A stretch of 64,000 bases of DNA from Alphaproteobacteria bacterium (GTDB taxonomy: Bacteria > Pseudomonadota > Alphaproteobacteria > Caulobacterales > Maricaulaceae). Both the position numbers and the translations under genes were made by a program. Of the stretch, positions 29,698 through 39,529 are shown one piece after another. The stretch covers positions 372,001-436,000 of the forward strand of contig WGOD01000001.1 of assembly GCA_016124205.1 (NCBI GenBank), given 5' to 3'. The notes under the pieces are model-generated. The model did not search any database and had not been told where the DNA came from. It was given only the letters and a program-made list of their open reading frames with translations. Within the stretch, counting starts at the first letter, position 1. Each line of letters opens with the position of its first letter.

Positions 29698-30481
29698 GGG
29701 GATGACAAAGCGGACGGCTGGTTCCGGCCTTGATGAAGTCGAGAATTTCGCGAACCGGGGCAACATCGGAATAGGCGTCCTCGACCCGCTGCAGCCGCGT
29801 CGCGAAGACGCCCTCGCCGTGGAAGAGCTCGTTGTACGCCGCGCGCATCGCCTTGATGGTCGCACGGTCGAAACCGCGCCGCTTCAGGCCGATCACGTTG
29901 AGCCCGTCGAGATGGGCGTGCGCGCCGTGCGCGATGGCGTAGGGAATGATGTCGGAGACGACGGCGGTGATCCCGCCGATGAAGGCATGGCGCCCGACGC
30001 GGGAATGCTGGTGGACGCCGGCCAAGCCGCCGATCACGGCGAATTCACCAACGGTGGAATGCCCGCCGAGCGTGGCGTGGTTCGCCATCGTCACCTTGTT
30101 GCCGACGATACAGTCGTGCGCGATGTGTGCGCCGACCATGAAGAAGCCGTCGTCGCCGACCCGCGTCTCGCCGCGGCCAACGCCGGTCCCGGCATGCATC
30201 GTCACCTGCTCGCGCAGGATGTTGCGGTTGCCGATGCGCAGATGGGTCTTTTCGCCCTTGTACTTGAAGTCCTGCGGCGGGCCGCCCAGCACGGCATAGG
30301 GGTAGACGAGGCAATCTGCTCCGATCTCGGTGTGACCGAGCACGGTCACATTGTTCATCAGCCGCGTACGATCGGCGATCACTGCGTCCTTGCCGATATG
30401 GCACCAGGCCCCGATTTCGCAGTCGTCACCGAGTTGAGCCCCGTCCTCGACGATGGCCGTGGGATGGATGCGGGCGCTCAT
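29690..30481 (-). CDS. lpxA: UDP-N-acetylglucosamine acyltransferase
   Basis: Adds a hydroxyacyl chain from ACP to UDP-GlcNAc, the first step of lipid A synthesis. The 263-residue protein is a left-handed beta helix of hexapeptide repeats (IHPTAIVEDGAQLGDDCEIG and on). The catalytic His lies in VGAHIAHDCIVGN and the start of the C-terminal helices in GLNVIGLKRRGFD. The start overlaps the fabZ stop (ATGA). Confidence 0.98.
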   Translation of the reverse strand: MSARIHPTAIVEDGAQLGDDCEIGAWCHIGKDAVIADRTRLMNNVTVLGHTEIGADCLVYPYAVLGGPPQDFKYKGEKTHLRIGNRNILREQVTMHAGTGVGRGETRVGDDGFFMVGAHIAHDCIVGNKVTMANHATLGGHSTVGEFAVIGGLAGVHQHSRVGRHAFIGGITAVVSDIIPYAIAHGAHAHLDGLNVIGLKRRGFDRATIKAMRAAYNELFHGEGVFATRLQRVEDAYSDVAPVREILDFIKAGTSRPLCHPHA

Positions 30482-30939
30482 ACGGTGGGGCCTCCCTTGG
30501 CCGCGAAATCGAATTCGACGACCAGATCGTCGCCGACGAATGCCTTACCATGAAACTTGAATATGCCGCGGCGGTTGAACGTGACCTCGACCGGCATGCG
30601 CAGCGTATCGCCCGGCAGGACGGGGCGGCGGAAACGCACGCCGTCGATGCCCATGAAATAGATCGCGGTCTTGGTCGGATCGGCGTCGAGCGTGGCGGAC
30701 ATCAGAAGCGCGCCGGTCTGCGCCACCGCTTCCACGATCAGCACGCCCGGCATCACCGGATTGCCCGGGAAATGGCCCGGGAAGAAGGGTTCGTTCGCCG
30801 TGACGTTCTTGATGCCGACGACGGACTGGCCGGCGACGTAGTGCTCGGCGCGGTCGATCAGCAGGAAAGGATAGCGATGCGGGAGACGCGAGAGAATTTC
30901 CTGCGGGCCGATCTCCTGCCCGGATGCGTGTTCGGTCAC
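30478..30939 (-). CDS. fabZ: 3-hydroxyacyl-ACP dehydratase FabZ
   Basis: Removes water from 3-hydroxyacyl-ACP in fatty acid synthesis, and balances the use of hydroxymyristate between phospholipid and lipid A. The hot-dog fold shows [16 protein letters not shown], the active-site His in [15 protein letters not shown] and the Glu that follows. The start is GTG at 30939 (153 residues), which overlaps the lpxD stop as GTGA. The longer ATG start would add about 36 residues that run over lpxD and have no family match. Confidence 0.96.
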   Translation of the reverse strand: MTEHASGQEIGPQEILSRLPHRYPFLLIDRAEHYVAGQSVVGIKNVTANEPFFPGHFPGNPVMPGVLIVEAVAQTGALLMSATLDADPTKTAIYFMGIDGVRFRRPVLPGDTLRMPVEVTFNRRGIFKFHGKAFVGDDLVVEFDFAAKGGPTV

Positions 30940-31988
30940 GATTTGTCCCCGCGCCGCGAAGAGCGCCGTTTCACGCCGGACTTCATGCGAATCCAGGCGA
31001 TCTGTTTCAGATGCTGTTTGTGGGGGATAGCGGGCGTACCGCCCCATGTCTCCCCCGCGGGCACATTCGCCAGCACGTCGGAGCCGGCCGCCAGCACCGC
31101 GCCATCGCCGATGGTGGCATGGTCAAGAACCGCAACCCGGCCGCCGAAGACGACATCGTTGCCGACCGTGGTGCTGCCGGCGACTGCGGCATAGGCGGCC
31201 ATGATCACGCCATTGCCCATCTTCACGTTGTGCGCGATGTGGCAGTGATTATCGAGCTTGCAGTGATTGCCGATCACCGTCGGGCCGAACATGCCGCGAT
31301 CAACGCCGCAGACAGCGCCCAGACGCAAGCCATTGCCGATCTTCACCGAGCCGAAATGCGGCATCTCGACCGGCGCTCCATCGGTTTGCGCCACGCCGAA
31401 ACCGCTTTCCCCGATCACGCTGCACGAATGCATGTCGAGATCGTCGCCGATATCGGCGCAGACGATGACACAGTTCGCGCCGATGACGGCATTGTCCCCG
31501 ATTGTCACGCCCGGTCCGATGACCGTGCCGGGGCCGATCCGCGCATTGCGGCCGATCCGGGCTTTCGCGCCAACGCAAACGCCCGGGCCAAACTGCGCGC
31601 CCTCACCGATCTCGGCATCGGACGCGATCGCTTCAGTGGACTGCGTATAGGCGCGCAAGCGGAACAGGCCGCGCGCCGCCAGGCCAAAGGCCGCGCGCGG
31701 ATATTGCGAGACGATGGCGGCGACACCGGCCTCGTTCGCACGGTCCTCGGCGTCGGGCGGTATGATGAAGACCGCGCCTTCAGGCAGAGGCGGCACAGGC
31801 CCCGGCGGCAGGCGTTCGATATAGGTCAGCGCTCCGGAACGCGGGGCCGACAGCGGCGCCACTCCGTCGACCGGCATGGAAAGAGGCGCGCCCGATGCCG
31901 GACGCGCCCCTGCCAACTCTGCCAGTGACTGGAGAGAAACCGGACCCAGCTTCTCGAAGAAGCGCGGATCGAGCACCCCGTCCGTCAC
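30936..31988 (-). CDS. lpxD: UDP-3-O-(3-hydroxyacyl)glucosamine N-acyltransferase
   Basis: Adds the N-linked hydroxyacyl chain in lipid A synthesis. The 350-residue protein has the N-terminal uridine-binding region (about 1-110) followed by a hexapeptide beta helix (IGPGTVIGPGVTIGDNAVIG pattern), with the catalytic His in LDNHCHIAHNVKMG. The start is GTG at 31988. It follows the skp-like gene by eight bases, matching the conserved bamA-skp-lpxD-fabZ-lpxA order. Confidence 0.97.
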   Translation of the reverse strand: MTDGVLDPRFFEKLGPVSLQSLAELAGARPASGAPLSMPVDGVAPLSAPRSGALTYIERLPPGPVPPLPEGAVFIIPPDAEDRANEAGVAAIVSQYPRAAFGLAARGLFRLRAYTQSTEAIASDAEIGEGAQFGPGVCVGAKARIGRNARIGPGTVIGPGVTIGDNAVIGANCVIVCADIGDDLDMHSCSVIGESGFGVAQTDGAPVEMPHFGSVKIGNGLRLGAVCGVDRGMFGPTVIGNHCKLDNHCHIAHNVKMGNGVIMAAYAAVAGSTTVGNDVVFGGRVAVLDHATIGDGAVLAAGSDVLANVPAGETWGGTPAIPHKQHLKQIAWIRMKSGVKRRSSRRGDKS

Positions 31989-31996
31989 CCGACTGA

Positions 31997-32590
31997 TTAC
32001 TCAGCCGGCTGTTGTTCGCCCTGCGGCAGACGCACGCGGTTCACCGCGGTCGTCGGCAGGCGCTGGTTCAGACGCTCGATCACCGAGTCGGACACGTCGA
32101 TCGCCGGATCGGCATAAACGACGGCGCTGCGGTCGATCAGGATCTGCGCGCCGCGCTCGGCGACGACTTCCTGAAGCACGGCCTGAAGCGCTTCCAGAAC
32201 CGGGCGCATGGCCTGGCGCTGGGTCGCCTGCAGTTCCTGGGCGAGACGCTGGCGCAGGGCTTCGGCCTGCTGTGCCTGGGCGTTCAGGGCCTGGATGCGC
32301 TGCATCAGGTCCGGACGGGCCTGGATCGCTTCCGGCGTCAGGGACGCGGTTTCGGCGTTCAGTCGGTCGCTTTCTTCCTGGATCGGCGTCAGCAGAGCCT
32401 GAAGCTCGCCGTCCATTTCGGCGCGGATCGCCTGCATGCGGGTCGAGATGTGCTGGCCCACCTGGCTTTCGGCAATGATGCGTTCCTCGTTCATGATGAG
32501 GACGTTGGTCTGCGCGTTCGCCGGCGCAGCCATCGCGATGACAGCCGCGGTCAGCGCGACGATCAGTGCGGGGAGGTGTTGAACTTTCAT
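31997..32590 (-). CDS. skp: OmpH/Skp-family periplasmic chaperone
   Basis: Holds unfolded outer-membrane proteins in the periplasm on their way to BamA. The 197-residue precursor has a signal peptide (residues about 1-26, ending ANAQ) and then a long Gln/Ala/Leu-rich helical region typical of the Skp tentacles, ending ERGAQILIDRSAVVYADPAIDV. The start at 32590 (MKVQHLPALIV) begins the signal peptide. It sits four bases after bamA. A Pro/Glu-rich tail closes it. Confidence 0.92.
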   Translation of the reverse strand: MKVQHLPALIVALTAAVIAMAAPANAQTNVLIMNEERIIAESQVGQHISTRMQAIRAEMDGELQALLTPIQEESDRLNAETASLTPEAIQARPDLMQRIQALNAQAQQAEALRQRLAQELQATQRQAMRPVLEALQAVLQEVVAERGAQILIDRSAVVYADPAIDVSDSVIERLNQRLPTTAVNRVRLPQGEQQPAE

Positions 32591-32594
32591 GTGA

Positions 32595-34973
32595 TCAGAA
32601 TCCTGTACGTGTGCTGAAGCGGAAGAATTCGGTGCGGTCATAGTCCTCGTTCACGAGGGCTTCCGCGATGTCGAAGCGGATCGGACCAAAGGGCGAGTCC
32701 CAGAAGACGCTGACGCCGGCGGAGACCCGCGGTGCCAGATCGTCGACGGTGAAGGCCGCACCCGGGACTTCGGCGATGCTGCTCTCTTCGTCGAGCAGAC
32801 CGATCGTACCGAAATCGGTGAAGGCGCTGGCGCTGACCCCGTACTCCTCGGGCAGGCCGAGCGGGAAGGTAACTTCCAGCGTACCGATCGCATAGAGGCG
32901 TCCGCCAAGTGCATCGCCCGAGCGCAGCGCGCCGGTCGTGGTGTCACGCACCACGACACGCGGGCCGACACCGGCGGTTTCGAAACCGCGGAAGGAGTTG
33001 CCGCCCTTGAAGAAGCGGTCGTTGATGCGGACGTCGTCGCCGCCCCATCCGAGAACGAAGCCCGACGAGAAGGTGAATGACGCAACCACATCCTCCCAGA
33101 TGCCGCGATAGACCGAGCCCACAGCCTCCGTGCGGACATAGCGAACATCGCCGCCAAATCCGGCGAAAGATTGAGTGAATTCCGCCCTAAATCCGCGCGT
33201 CGGCTGAATCGGGTCGTTCGTGCGGTCCCAACGCAGCGTGTAGCTGCCAACCGAGGTGATACGTTCACCGGCCTGCGACCGCAGCGCGGTGTTGGCACCG
33301 GCGAAGACCTGAACGTCGTCGTTACGCAGCGTGTAGGTCAGCCCCAGCTCGGTCGAGCGGGTGACTGGAAAACCGGCACGCAAGCTGAAACCGGTCGATT
33401 CGGTCTGGAAGTTGGCCTCGCGGGCAAAGTCGGACCGGACCTGGAAGAGGTCGAAACCGGCGGCCATGTTGCGGCCCATGAAGCGCGGTTCGGTGAAGCG
33501 GATGTCGACCTGCTGACGGCGCGAGGACGCGGAAATCCGGAAACGCAGGAACTGGCCCCGGCCGCGCAGATTGCGCTCGGAAATCGACAGGTCGATCAGG
33601 AAGGAGTCGGTCGAGGAGAAACCGGCGCCGAAGGCCAGTTCGCCCGTCGGCTGTTCGGTCACCTGAACGGACAGGTTCGCGCGGTCCGGCGAGTCGCCCT
33701 GGGCCTCGACGATCTCGACTTCCTCGAAGAAGCCGAGACGGCGGATGCGGGCGCGCGAGCGGTCGATCAGAACACGGTTGAAGGCGTCGCCTTCGACGAG
33801 CTCCATTTCGCGGCGGATCACATAATCGAGCGTCCGCGTGTTTCCGACCACGTCGATGCGGTCGATATAGACGCGCGGGCCTTCGTCGATCACGAATTCG
33901 ACATTCACCGTGCGATTGTCGCGGTCGCGATCGAGACGCGGACGGATGGTGACAAAGGCGTAGCCGGACGAACCGGTCGCGAAGGTCAGCGCATCGACGG
34001 CTTCCTCGATCGCATCGGCGCGATAGAGCTCGCCCGATTGCAGCGGCAGGACGCCCTGCAGGAATTCCTCGGAAATGTCCGGCAACTGGCTGTTCACCGT
34101 AATGTCGCCGAAGGTGTAGACGTCGCCTTCGTCGACGGTGAAGGTGACGTAGAAATCTTCCTGGTCCGGCGTCAGCTCGGCCACGGCGGACACGACGCGG
34201 AAGTCGGCATAGCCTTCGTTCTGATAGAACTGGCGCAGCAGCTCGCGGTCGTATTCGAGGCGATCCGGATCGTAGTTGTCGTTGGACGAGAAGAAGCGCC
34301 ACCAACGCGACTCTTCCGTCACCAGTTCGCCGCGCAGGCGGCGGTCCGGGAAGCGCTCATTGCCGATGAAGTTGATGCGGCGGATGCCGGTGACCGGGCC
34401 TTCGGAGATCTCGAAGATCAGATCGACGCGGTTCTGCGGCAGTTCGGCGATGCGCGGGGTGACCTGCGCCGCGAACCGGCCGGACCGGCGATAGACCTCG
34501 ACGATGCGCTGCACGTCGGCCTGCACGCGGGCACGCGTGAAGATGGCGCGCGGCTGGGCCTGGATTTCCTCGCTGATGCGTTCGTCATCAAGCGCGTTGT
34601 TTCCTTCGAGGATGACGCGGTTGATGATCGGGTTTTCGGCGACATAGACGACGACGATGCCGCCACGGTCCTCGATTCGCACGTCCGAGAACAGGCCGGT
34701 CGCGAACAGGGTCTGCATCGACAGATTGACCGATCGCGCATCGGCGACCTGGCCCGGCTGGATCAGCAGATAGGAAATGACCGTGTCGGCTTCGACGCGC
34801 TGATTGCCCTCGACGAGGATCTGCCGCACCGGCACCTGCTGCTGCGCCTGAGGCGCAGGTTGCGCTGCGGGTTCGGCCTGATCCTGTGCCAGAGCCAGGA
34901 CCGGGGCGGGAGCCGCCAGCGGAGCGGCCAGCATAAGGGCCATGCATGCTTTACGAAGGAAACTCGGTACCAT
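32595..34973 (-). CDS. bamA: Outer membrane protein assembly factor BamA
   Basis: Central channel of the machine that inserts beta-barrel proteins into the outer membrane. The 792-residue protein has a signal peptide (about 1-30), five POTRA domains (about 45-430; the first holds RQILVEGNQRVEADTVISYL) and a C-terminal 16-strand barrel. The VRGF motif of the lid loop appears as NSFRGFETAGVGPR. The last residue is Phe (RTGF), as needed for barrel assembly. It follows rseP by 27 bases and leads into skp. Confidence 0.98.
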   Translation of the reverse strand: MVPSFLRKACMALMLAAPLAAPAPVLALAQDQAEPAAQPAPQAQQQVPVRQILVEGNQRVEADTVISYLLIQPGQVADARSVNLSMQTLFATGLFSDVRIEDRGGIVVVYVAENPIINRVILEGNNALDDERISEEIQAQPRAIFTRARVQADVQRIVEVYRRSGRFAAQVTPRIAELPQNRVDLIFEISEGPVTGIRRINFIGNERFPDRRLRGELVTEESRWWRFFSSNDNYDPDRLEYDRELLRQFYQNEGYADFRVVSAVAELTPDQEDFYVTFTVDEGDVYTFGDITVNSQLPDISEEFLQGVLPLQSGELYRADAIEEAVDALTFATGSSGYAFVTIRPRLDRDRDNRTVNVEFVIDEGPRVYIDRIDVVGNTRTLDYVIRREMELVEGDAFNRVLIDRSRARIRRLGFFEEVEIVEAQGDSPDRANLSVQVTEQPTGELAFGAGFSSTDSFLIDLSISERNLRGRGQFLRFRISASSRRQQVDIRFTEPRFMGRNMAAGFDLFQVRSDFAREANFQTESTGFSLRAGFPVTRSTELGLTYTLRNDDVQVFAGANTALRSQAGERITSVGSYTLRWDRTNDPIQPTRGFRAEFTQSFAGFGGDVRYVRTEAVGSVYRGIWEDVVASFTFSSGFVLGWGGDDVRINDRFFKGGNSFRGFETAGVGPRVVVRDTTTGALRSGDALGGRLYAIGTLEVTFPLGLPEEYGVSASAFTDFGTIGLLDEESSIAEVPGAAFTVDDLAPRVSAGVSVFWDSPFGPIRFDIAEALVNEDYDRTEFFRFSTRTGF

Positions 34974-35000
34974 TCGGGGTCCGCCGTCGGATTGGCGCGA

Positions 35001-36176
35001 TCAGAAGAAAACCGTTCGCGCGTAGTTCAGATCATTCCAGGTCGCTACAAGCATCATCCCGAGGACGAGTGCAAGCCCCACGCGGAAGCCGATTTCCTGC
35101 ATTTTTGCACTCATCGGACGCCGCGCGACGGCTTCGTATGCGTAATAGACCAGATGGCCGCCGTCGAGTATCGGGATCGGCAGAAGGTTCACCAATCCCA
35201 GTCCGATGGACAGGATTCCGGCGAGTCCGATGAGGTTCAGCGTAACGGCGCGAAGGCTTTCCGAAGTCGTCTCGCCGGCCTCAAGGCTCGAATTCGCCAA
35301 CTGTCCGGCAGCCGTAACGATGCCGATCGGCCCGTTCAACAGTTCGGGGGAGGTGCGCCCCGTCACGACCCGGCCGATGTAATTGCCCGTCGCCGCAACG
35401 ACTTCCCAAACCTGAGACAGGCCCGCCCCGACCGCTTCGATCGGCCCGTAGCGCACGTAGATCACTTCGTTTGTCCGCTCGAGCCCGACCTGAGCAATCT
35501 GCCGTTCGCCGCCGTAACGGTCCGTCACGGTTTGCAGACGCGAAGCCACATTGATCTCGATCGCTTGACCGCCGCGATTCACGAGGAAGGTCACTTCCTC
35601 GCCCGGGCGATAGAAGAGCTCTGCCGTGATCTCGTTGAAAAAGCGGATCTCCTGACCATCGATGCTGACCACGCGGTCGCCCGGTTCGAATCCGGCGGCC
35701 GCCGCCGGTGACCCTTCCTGCACACCCGCGACAACCGGCGGATGCCCGCTGGCACCGATCGACATCGCGAGGAATGTGAAAATCACGATCGCCAGGATGA
35801 AATTCGCGATCGGTCCCGCCGCCGTGATGAAGGCGCGTTGCCAGACCGGCTTGAAATGGAAGCAGCGGTCCGCGTCCGGACCGATTTCGGCGCGCAGTTT
35901 CGCAAGCGCTTCCTGATCAGGTGCACTGGCGGCATTCGCATCGCCGAGGAATTTCACATAGCCGCCAAGCGGCAAGGCGGCGACACGCCAGATCGTTCCC
36001 TTGCGGTCACGGACGGCGAACAGGGTCGGTCCGAAGCCGAAGGAGAAGACCTCGGCATGCACACCGCACATGCGGCCGGCATAGAGGTGGCCCAGCTCGT
36101 GAATCACGATGACCAGCCCGATCACGAAGACGAAGGCGATCACCGTCACGGCGCCGAACTGAAAGAATTCCGCCAT
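35001..36176 (-). CDS. rseP: Site-2 intramembrane protease RseP
   Basis: A zinc metalloprotease in the inner membrane that cleaves anti-sigma factors or signal-peptide remnants. Of 391 residues, the first helix carries the HExxH zinc motif (VIHELGHLYAG). A PDZ domain (VVAGVQEGSPAAAAGFEPGD and on) follows in the periplasm. The third metal ligand sits in LLPIPILDGGHLVYY near the C-terminus. Two further transmembrane helices flank it. It lies between dxr and bamA, the conserved order. Confidence 0.96.
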   Translation of the reverse strand: MAEFFQFGAVTVIAFVFVIGLVIVIHELGHLYAGRMCGVHAEVFSFGFGPTLFAVRDRKGTIWRVAALPLGGYVKFLGDANAASAPDQEALAKLRAEIGPDADRCFHFKPVWQRAFITAAGPIANFILAIVIFTFLAMSIGASGHPPVVAGVQEGSPAAAAGFEPGDRVVSIDGQEIRFFNEITAELFYRPGEEVTFLVNRGGQAIEINVASRLQTVTDRYGGERQIAQVGLERTNEVIYVRYGPIEAVGAGLSQVWEVVAATGNYIGRVVTGRTSPELLNGPIGIVTAAGQLANSSLEAGETTSESLRAVTLNLIGLAGILSIGLGLVNLLPIPILDGGHLVYYAYEAVARRPMSAKMQEIGFRVGLALVLGMMLVATWNDLNYARTVFF

Positions 36177-36184
36177 ACCTGCCC

Positions 36185-37375
36185 CTACGCCCGCTTTGCG
36201 GTCAGCTTTTTGACGACACCGCGCGCCACATCCCGTGTGCGCAGATCGGTCGCGATCGCCTCGTCTATATCCGCAAAGCGTTTGGGAAGCGTTTCCGCCC
36301 CGTCCACTTCGTCGAGAGACTCCGAAACGACCGCAATCATGTCAAGAAAACCGATATGACCGTTCAGAAAGGTCTCGACCGCGATCTCGTTGGCGGCATT
36401 GAGGGCCGACGTCATCCCCTCACCGTGCATTAGCGCCGTGCGTGCCAGTGCCAGGGCCGGGAAGCGCGCCTCGTCGGGCCGTTCGAAATCCAATTTTGCA
36501 ATCTTCGCCAGATCGAGGCGTTCGGCCGGCGTGCGCATGCGTTCCGGCCAGGCCAGCGCGGACGCGATCGGGATGCGCATGTCCGGTGAGCCGAGCTGGG
36601 CGAGCACGCTTCCGTCCGAATACTCGACGAGGCCGTGGATGATCGATTGCGGGTGGACGACCACCTTCACCTGATCGGAGCGCAGGTCGAACAGGCGGCA
36701 GGCCTCGATCACTTCCAGACCCTTGTTCATCAGCGTCGCGGAATCGATCGAGATCTTCGCCCCCATCGACCAGACCGGATGCGCCAGCGCGTCTTCACGG
36801 GTCGCGCGGGCCATGTCTTCCAGCGTCCAGGTACGGAAGGGCCCGCCGGACGCGGTCAGCGTGACGCAGTCGACATGGCCACGATGGGATTCGTCGAGTG
36901 CTTGGAACAGCGCATTGTGCTCGCTGTCGACCGGCAGGACGGTCGCGCCAACGTCCCGGGCGCGCGACATGAAGAGATCGCCGGAACAGACAAGGCATTC
37001 CTTGTTGGCCAGCGCGACCACCCGGCCGGGCGCGAGCGCCGCCAGCGTCGGGGCGAGTCCCGCTGCGCCGACGATCGCCGCCATCACCCAGTCGGCGTCC
37101 CGCGACGCCGCCTCCACAAGAGCCTCGGGCCCCGAGGCGCATTCGATCCCGGTGCCGGCCAGCGCGTCCTGTAACGCGGCGAATTGCGACGGGTCGGCGA
37201 TGACGGCGACTTCGGGCCGGTATTGCTTCGCCAGTTCGGCAAGCCCCTCGGCGTTCGAATTGGCCGTCAGGGCAACGACTTCGTACCGGCCCGCTTCCGC
37301 GCGCCCGATCAGGTCGAGTGTCGCCAGCCCGACGGAGCCGGTCGCACCGAGAATGGAGATGCGGCGCGCATTCAT
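36185..37375 (-). CDS. dxr: 1-deoxy-D-xylulose-5-phosphate reductoisomerase
   Basis: Converts DXP to MEP with NADPH in the non-mevalonate isoprenoid pathway. The 396-residue protein opens with the Rossmann motif RISILGATGSVGLATLDLI. The metal and substrate region VDSEHNALFQAL, the LTASGGPFRTW loop and the SIDSATLMNKGLEVIEA block follow. The start at 37375 overlaps the cdsA stop (ATGA); the longer upstream frame is a shadow of cdsA. A product of this pathway feeds uppS next door. Confidence 0.97.
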   Translation of the reverse strand: MNARRISILGATGSVGLATLDLIGRAEAGRYEVVALTANSNAEGLAELAKQYRPEVAVIADPSQFAALQDALAGTGIECASGPEALVEAASRDADWVMAAIVGAAGLAPTLAALAPGRVVALANKECLVCSGDLFMSRARDVGATVLPVDSEHNALFQALDESHRGHVDCVTLTASGGPFRTWTLEDMARATREDALAHPVWSMGAKISIDSATLMNKGLEVIEACRLFDLRSDQVKVVVHPQSIIHGLVEYSDGSVLAQLGSPDMRIPIASALAWPERMRTPAERLDLAKIAKLDFERPDEARFPALALARTALMHGEGMTSALNAANEIAVETFLNGHIGFLDMIAVVSESLDEVDGAETLPKRFADIDEAIATDLRTRDVARGVVKKLTAKRA

Positions 37376-38199
37376 GGCCAGATCTCCGGCAGGGCCAGAC
37401 GGGCGACCCCCGCGACGATCACCGCAAGCATCAGCGCATCGACGCGGTCGAGCACGCCGCCATGTCCGGGGATGATCTGCCCGCTGTCCTTCACGCCGAA
37501 GCGGCGCTTGAACAGCGACATGGCGAGGTCTCCGCCCACCGACGCCACGGCAAGAATGCCGGCCAGCAGGACGAGCGGGACCATGACGGTATCTGTCGCG
37601 GCCGCGAATGCCGCGCCTGCGCCGAAGCCTGCTGCGATGCCGGCGACGAAACCGGTCCAGGTCTTGTTCGGGCTGGCTTTCGGCCAGAGTTTCGGTCCGC
37701 CCAGCCAGGTGCCCACGAGATAGGCGGCGATATCCGCGGCCCAAACGACGGAGAGCAGGAAGGCCACGGCCAGAAGCCCGCCCTCCTCGTTGCGCAGGAC
37801 GACGAGCAGTCCGGCGGACGCCGCGACATAGAGAAGTCCGAAGGGTCCGCGCCAGCGCCGGGCAGCGGGGGCATCACCCGGGAAGGTCAGACCAATGGCG
37901 CCGGCGATCGGCCATGCGGCGGCCCAGAAGAAATCGCCCTGCCCTGCGAACAGGATGGCTCCCGCCGCGGAAACCGACGCAATCGCGTAGCTGCGCGTCG
38001 GCGCATCGGGCTGGGCCATGCGCAGCCATTCCCACGCCATCGCGGCGGCAAAGGCGGCGACATAGGCGGTGAAGGCCGTCTCACCGCGCCAAAGCAGAAA
38101 AATGGATATCGGACCGAGGACCAGCGCCGAGACGATCCGCGGCACGAGCGCCGGGTCGCGGCGTCGCGGCATGCGGGGCGGGATCGCTTCAACGGTCAT
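37372..38199 (-). CDS. cdsA: Phosphatidate cytidylyltransferase
   Basis: Makes CDP-diacylglycerol, the precursor of all phospholipids. The 275-residue protein has about seven or eight hydrophobic segments. The family signature near the C-terminus is recognisable: DSGQIIPGHGGVLDRVDALM. It overlaps uppS by 11 bases upstream and dxr by four downstream, so uppS-cdsA-dxr-rseP are translationally coupled. Confidence 0.97.
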   Translation of the reverse strand: MTVEAIPPRMPRRRDPALVPRIVSALVLGPISIFLLWRGETAFTAYVAAFAAAMAWEWLRMAQPDAPTRSYAIASVSAAGAILFAGQGDFFWAAAWPIAGAIGLTFPGDAPAARRWRGPFGLLYVAASAGLLVVLRNEEGGLLAVAFLLSVVWAADIAAYLVGTWLGGPKLWPKASPNKTWTGFVAGIAAGFGAGAAFAAATDTVMVPLVLLAGILAVASVGGDLAMSLFKRRFGVKDSGQIIPGHGGVLDRVDALMLAVIVAGVARLALPEIWP

Positions 38200-38917
38200 C
38201 CACGCCCCCGAAGCGGCGGCGGCGCCGGCGAAACTCGTTGATTGCGCCTTCTAGATGCTCGCGGCCGAAATCCGGCCACAGAACGTCGAGGAAGACGAAT
38301 TCCGCGTAGGCAGCCTGCCAGAGCAGGAAATTCGACAACCGCTGTTCGCCGCTGGTCCGGATCACCAGGTCGGGATCCGGCAGGTCGGCGGAATCGAGAT
38401 GGGATGCGAAGACTCGCTCGTCGATGGCGTCGGGCGGCAATGCACCGCCTGCAGCCTCCGCTGCGATCTTGCGCACTGCGCGAACGATCTCGTCGCGGCC
38501 GCCATAGTTGAATGCGATGTTCAGGAAGAAGCGCGTGTTGTGAGACGTGCGCGTTTCGGCCCGTTCGATGATCTCGATCAGATCATCGCTCAGCCCGTCG
38601 CGGCGGCCGAGTATGCGAACCCGGACACCATCCTTCTCGAGATTGTCGAGATCGGCATCGACGAAGCGGCGCAGAAGTCCGAACAGGGCCTCGACCTCGT
38701 CGGCCGGGCGGCTCCAGTTCTCCGTGGAGAAGCCGAACAGGGTCAGGCATTGGACGCCGAGGTCACTGCCCGAGCGCACAACGCCGCGCACCGCCTCCAC
38801 GCCCTGCTGATGACCGAAGGCGCGCGGACGGCCGCGGGCCTTCGCCCACCGGCCATTCCCGTCCATGATAATGGCGATATGGCGGGGGCCGTCCTCTGTC
38901 CGACGGGTGTCGGTCAC
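38189..38917 (-). CDS. uppS: Isoprenyl transferase (undecaprenyl diphosphate synthase)
   Basis: Builds the C55 lipid carrier for cell wall and glycan synthesis from isopentenyl diphosphate. The 242-residue protein has HIAIIMDGNGRWAKARG with the catalytic Asp, FSTENWSRPADEV, LNIAFNYGGRDEI and the end block DLVIRTSGEQRLSNFLLWQ. The start is GTG at 38917 with a GGGGAGGA site five bases before it. It follows frr by 26 bases. Confidence 0.97.
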   Translation of the reverse strand: MTDTRRTEDGPRHIAIIMDGNGRWAKARGRPRAFGHQQGVEAVRGVVRSGSDLGVQCLTLFGFSTENWSRPADEVEALFGLLRRFVDADLDNLEKDGVRVRILGRRDGLSDDLIEIIERAETRTSHNTRFFLNIAFNYGGRDEIVRAVRKIAAEAAGGALPPDAIDERVFASHLDSADLPDPDLVIRTSGEQRLSNFLLWQAAYAEFVFLDVLWPDFGREHLEGAINEFRRRRRRFGGVDDR

Positions 38918-38943
38918 GGGAATCCTCCCCGCACGCAGGCCGT

Positions 38944-39507
38944 CTAGACCTGCATGATCTCTTCTTGCTTGTGCTTCAGCGCGGCGTCGATCGAGGCGAT
39001 CGTGTCGTCCGTCAGCTTCTGGACGTCGGCAGCCTCGGCCTTGTGTTCGTCCTCGCTGATCAGGCCATCCTTCTCGGCCTTCTTCAGCTGCTCCATGCCG
39101 TCGCGGCGCACATTGCGCACGGCGACGCGGGCGTTCTCCGCATAGCCGCCGGCCGCCTTGGCCAGCTCGGCGCGGCGCTCCTCGTTGAGCGGCGGGATCG
39201 GGATACGGATCAGCGTGCCCTCGACGACGGGATTGATACCGAGCGCGGAATTGCGGATCGCCTTTTCCACGGCCGGGGCAATCGACTTGTCCCAGACCTG
39301 GATGGTGACCATGCGCGGTTCGGGCACCGAGACGGTGCCGACCTGGCTGATCGGCGTGGGCGAGCCATAGGCCTCGACACGGATCGGATCGAGCAAGGCC
39401 GCGCTGGCGCGGCCGGTGCGCAGTCCGCCGAATTCCTTCTTCAGAGCCTCGACGGCGCCTTCCATCCGGCGCTTCAGGTCTTTCTTGTCGAACATATCGC
39501 CGCTCAT
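38944..39507 (-). CDS. frr: Ribosome recycling factor
   Basis: Splits ribosomes after termination together with EF-G. The 187-residue protein shows the three-helix-bundle pattern, with the motif [35 protein letters not shown] and [19 protein letters not shown]. The ATG at 39507 is preceded by GGGGAGG six bases upstream, which favours it over the ATG four codons later. It follows pyrH by 22 bases. Confidence 0.98.
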   Translation of the reverse strand: MSGDMFDKKDLKRRMEGAVEALKKEFGGLRTGRASAALLDPIRVEAYGSPTPISQVGTVSVPEPRMVTIQVWDKSIAPAVEKAIRNSALGINPVVEGTLIRIPIPPLNEERRAELAKAAGGYAENARVAVRNVRRDGMEQLKKAEKDGLISEDEHKAEAADVQKLTDDTIASIDAALKHKQEEIMQV

Positions 39508-39529
39508 CGCGAACCTCCCCGTTCGAATA

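Noticed and set aside
33171-35711. An 846-codon open frame on the plus strand
   Set aside because: Antisense to bamA and rseP, with no family motif; the minus-strand genes are certain.
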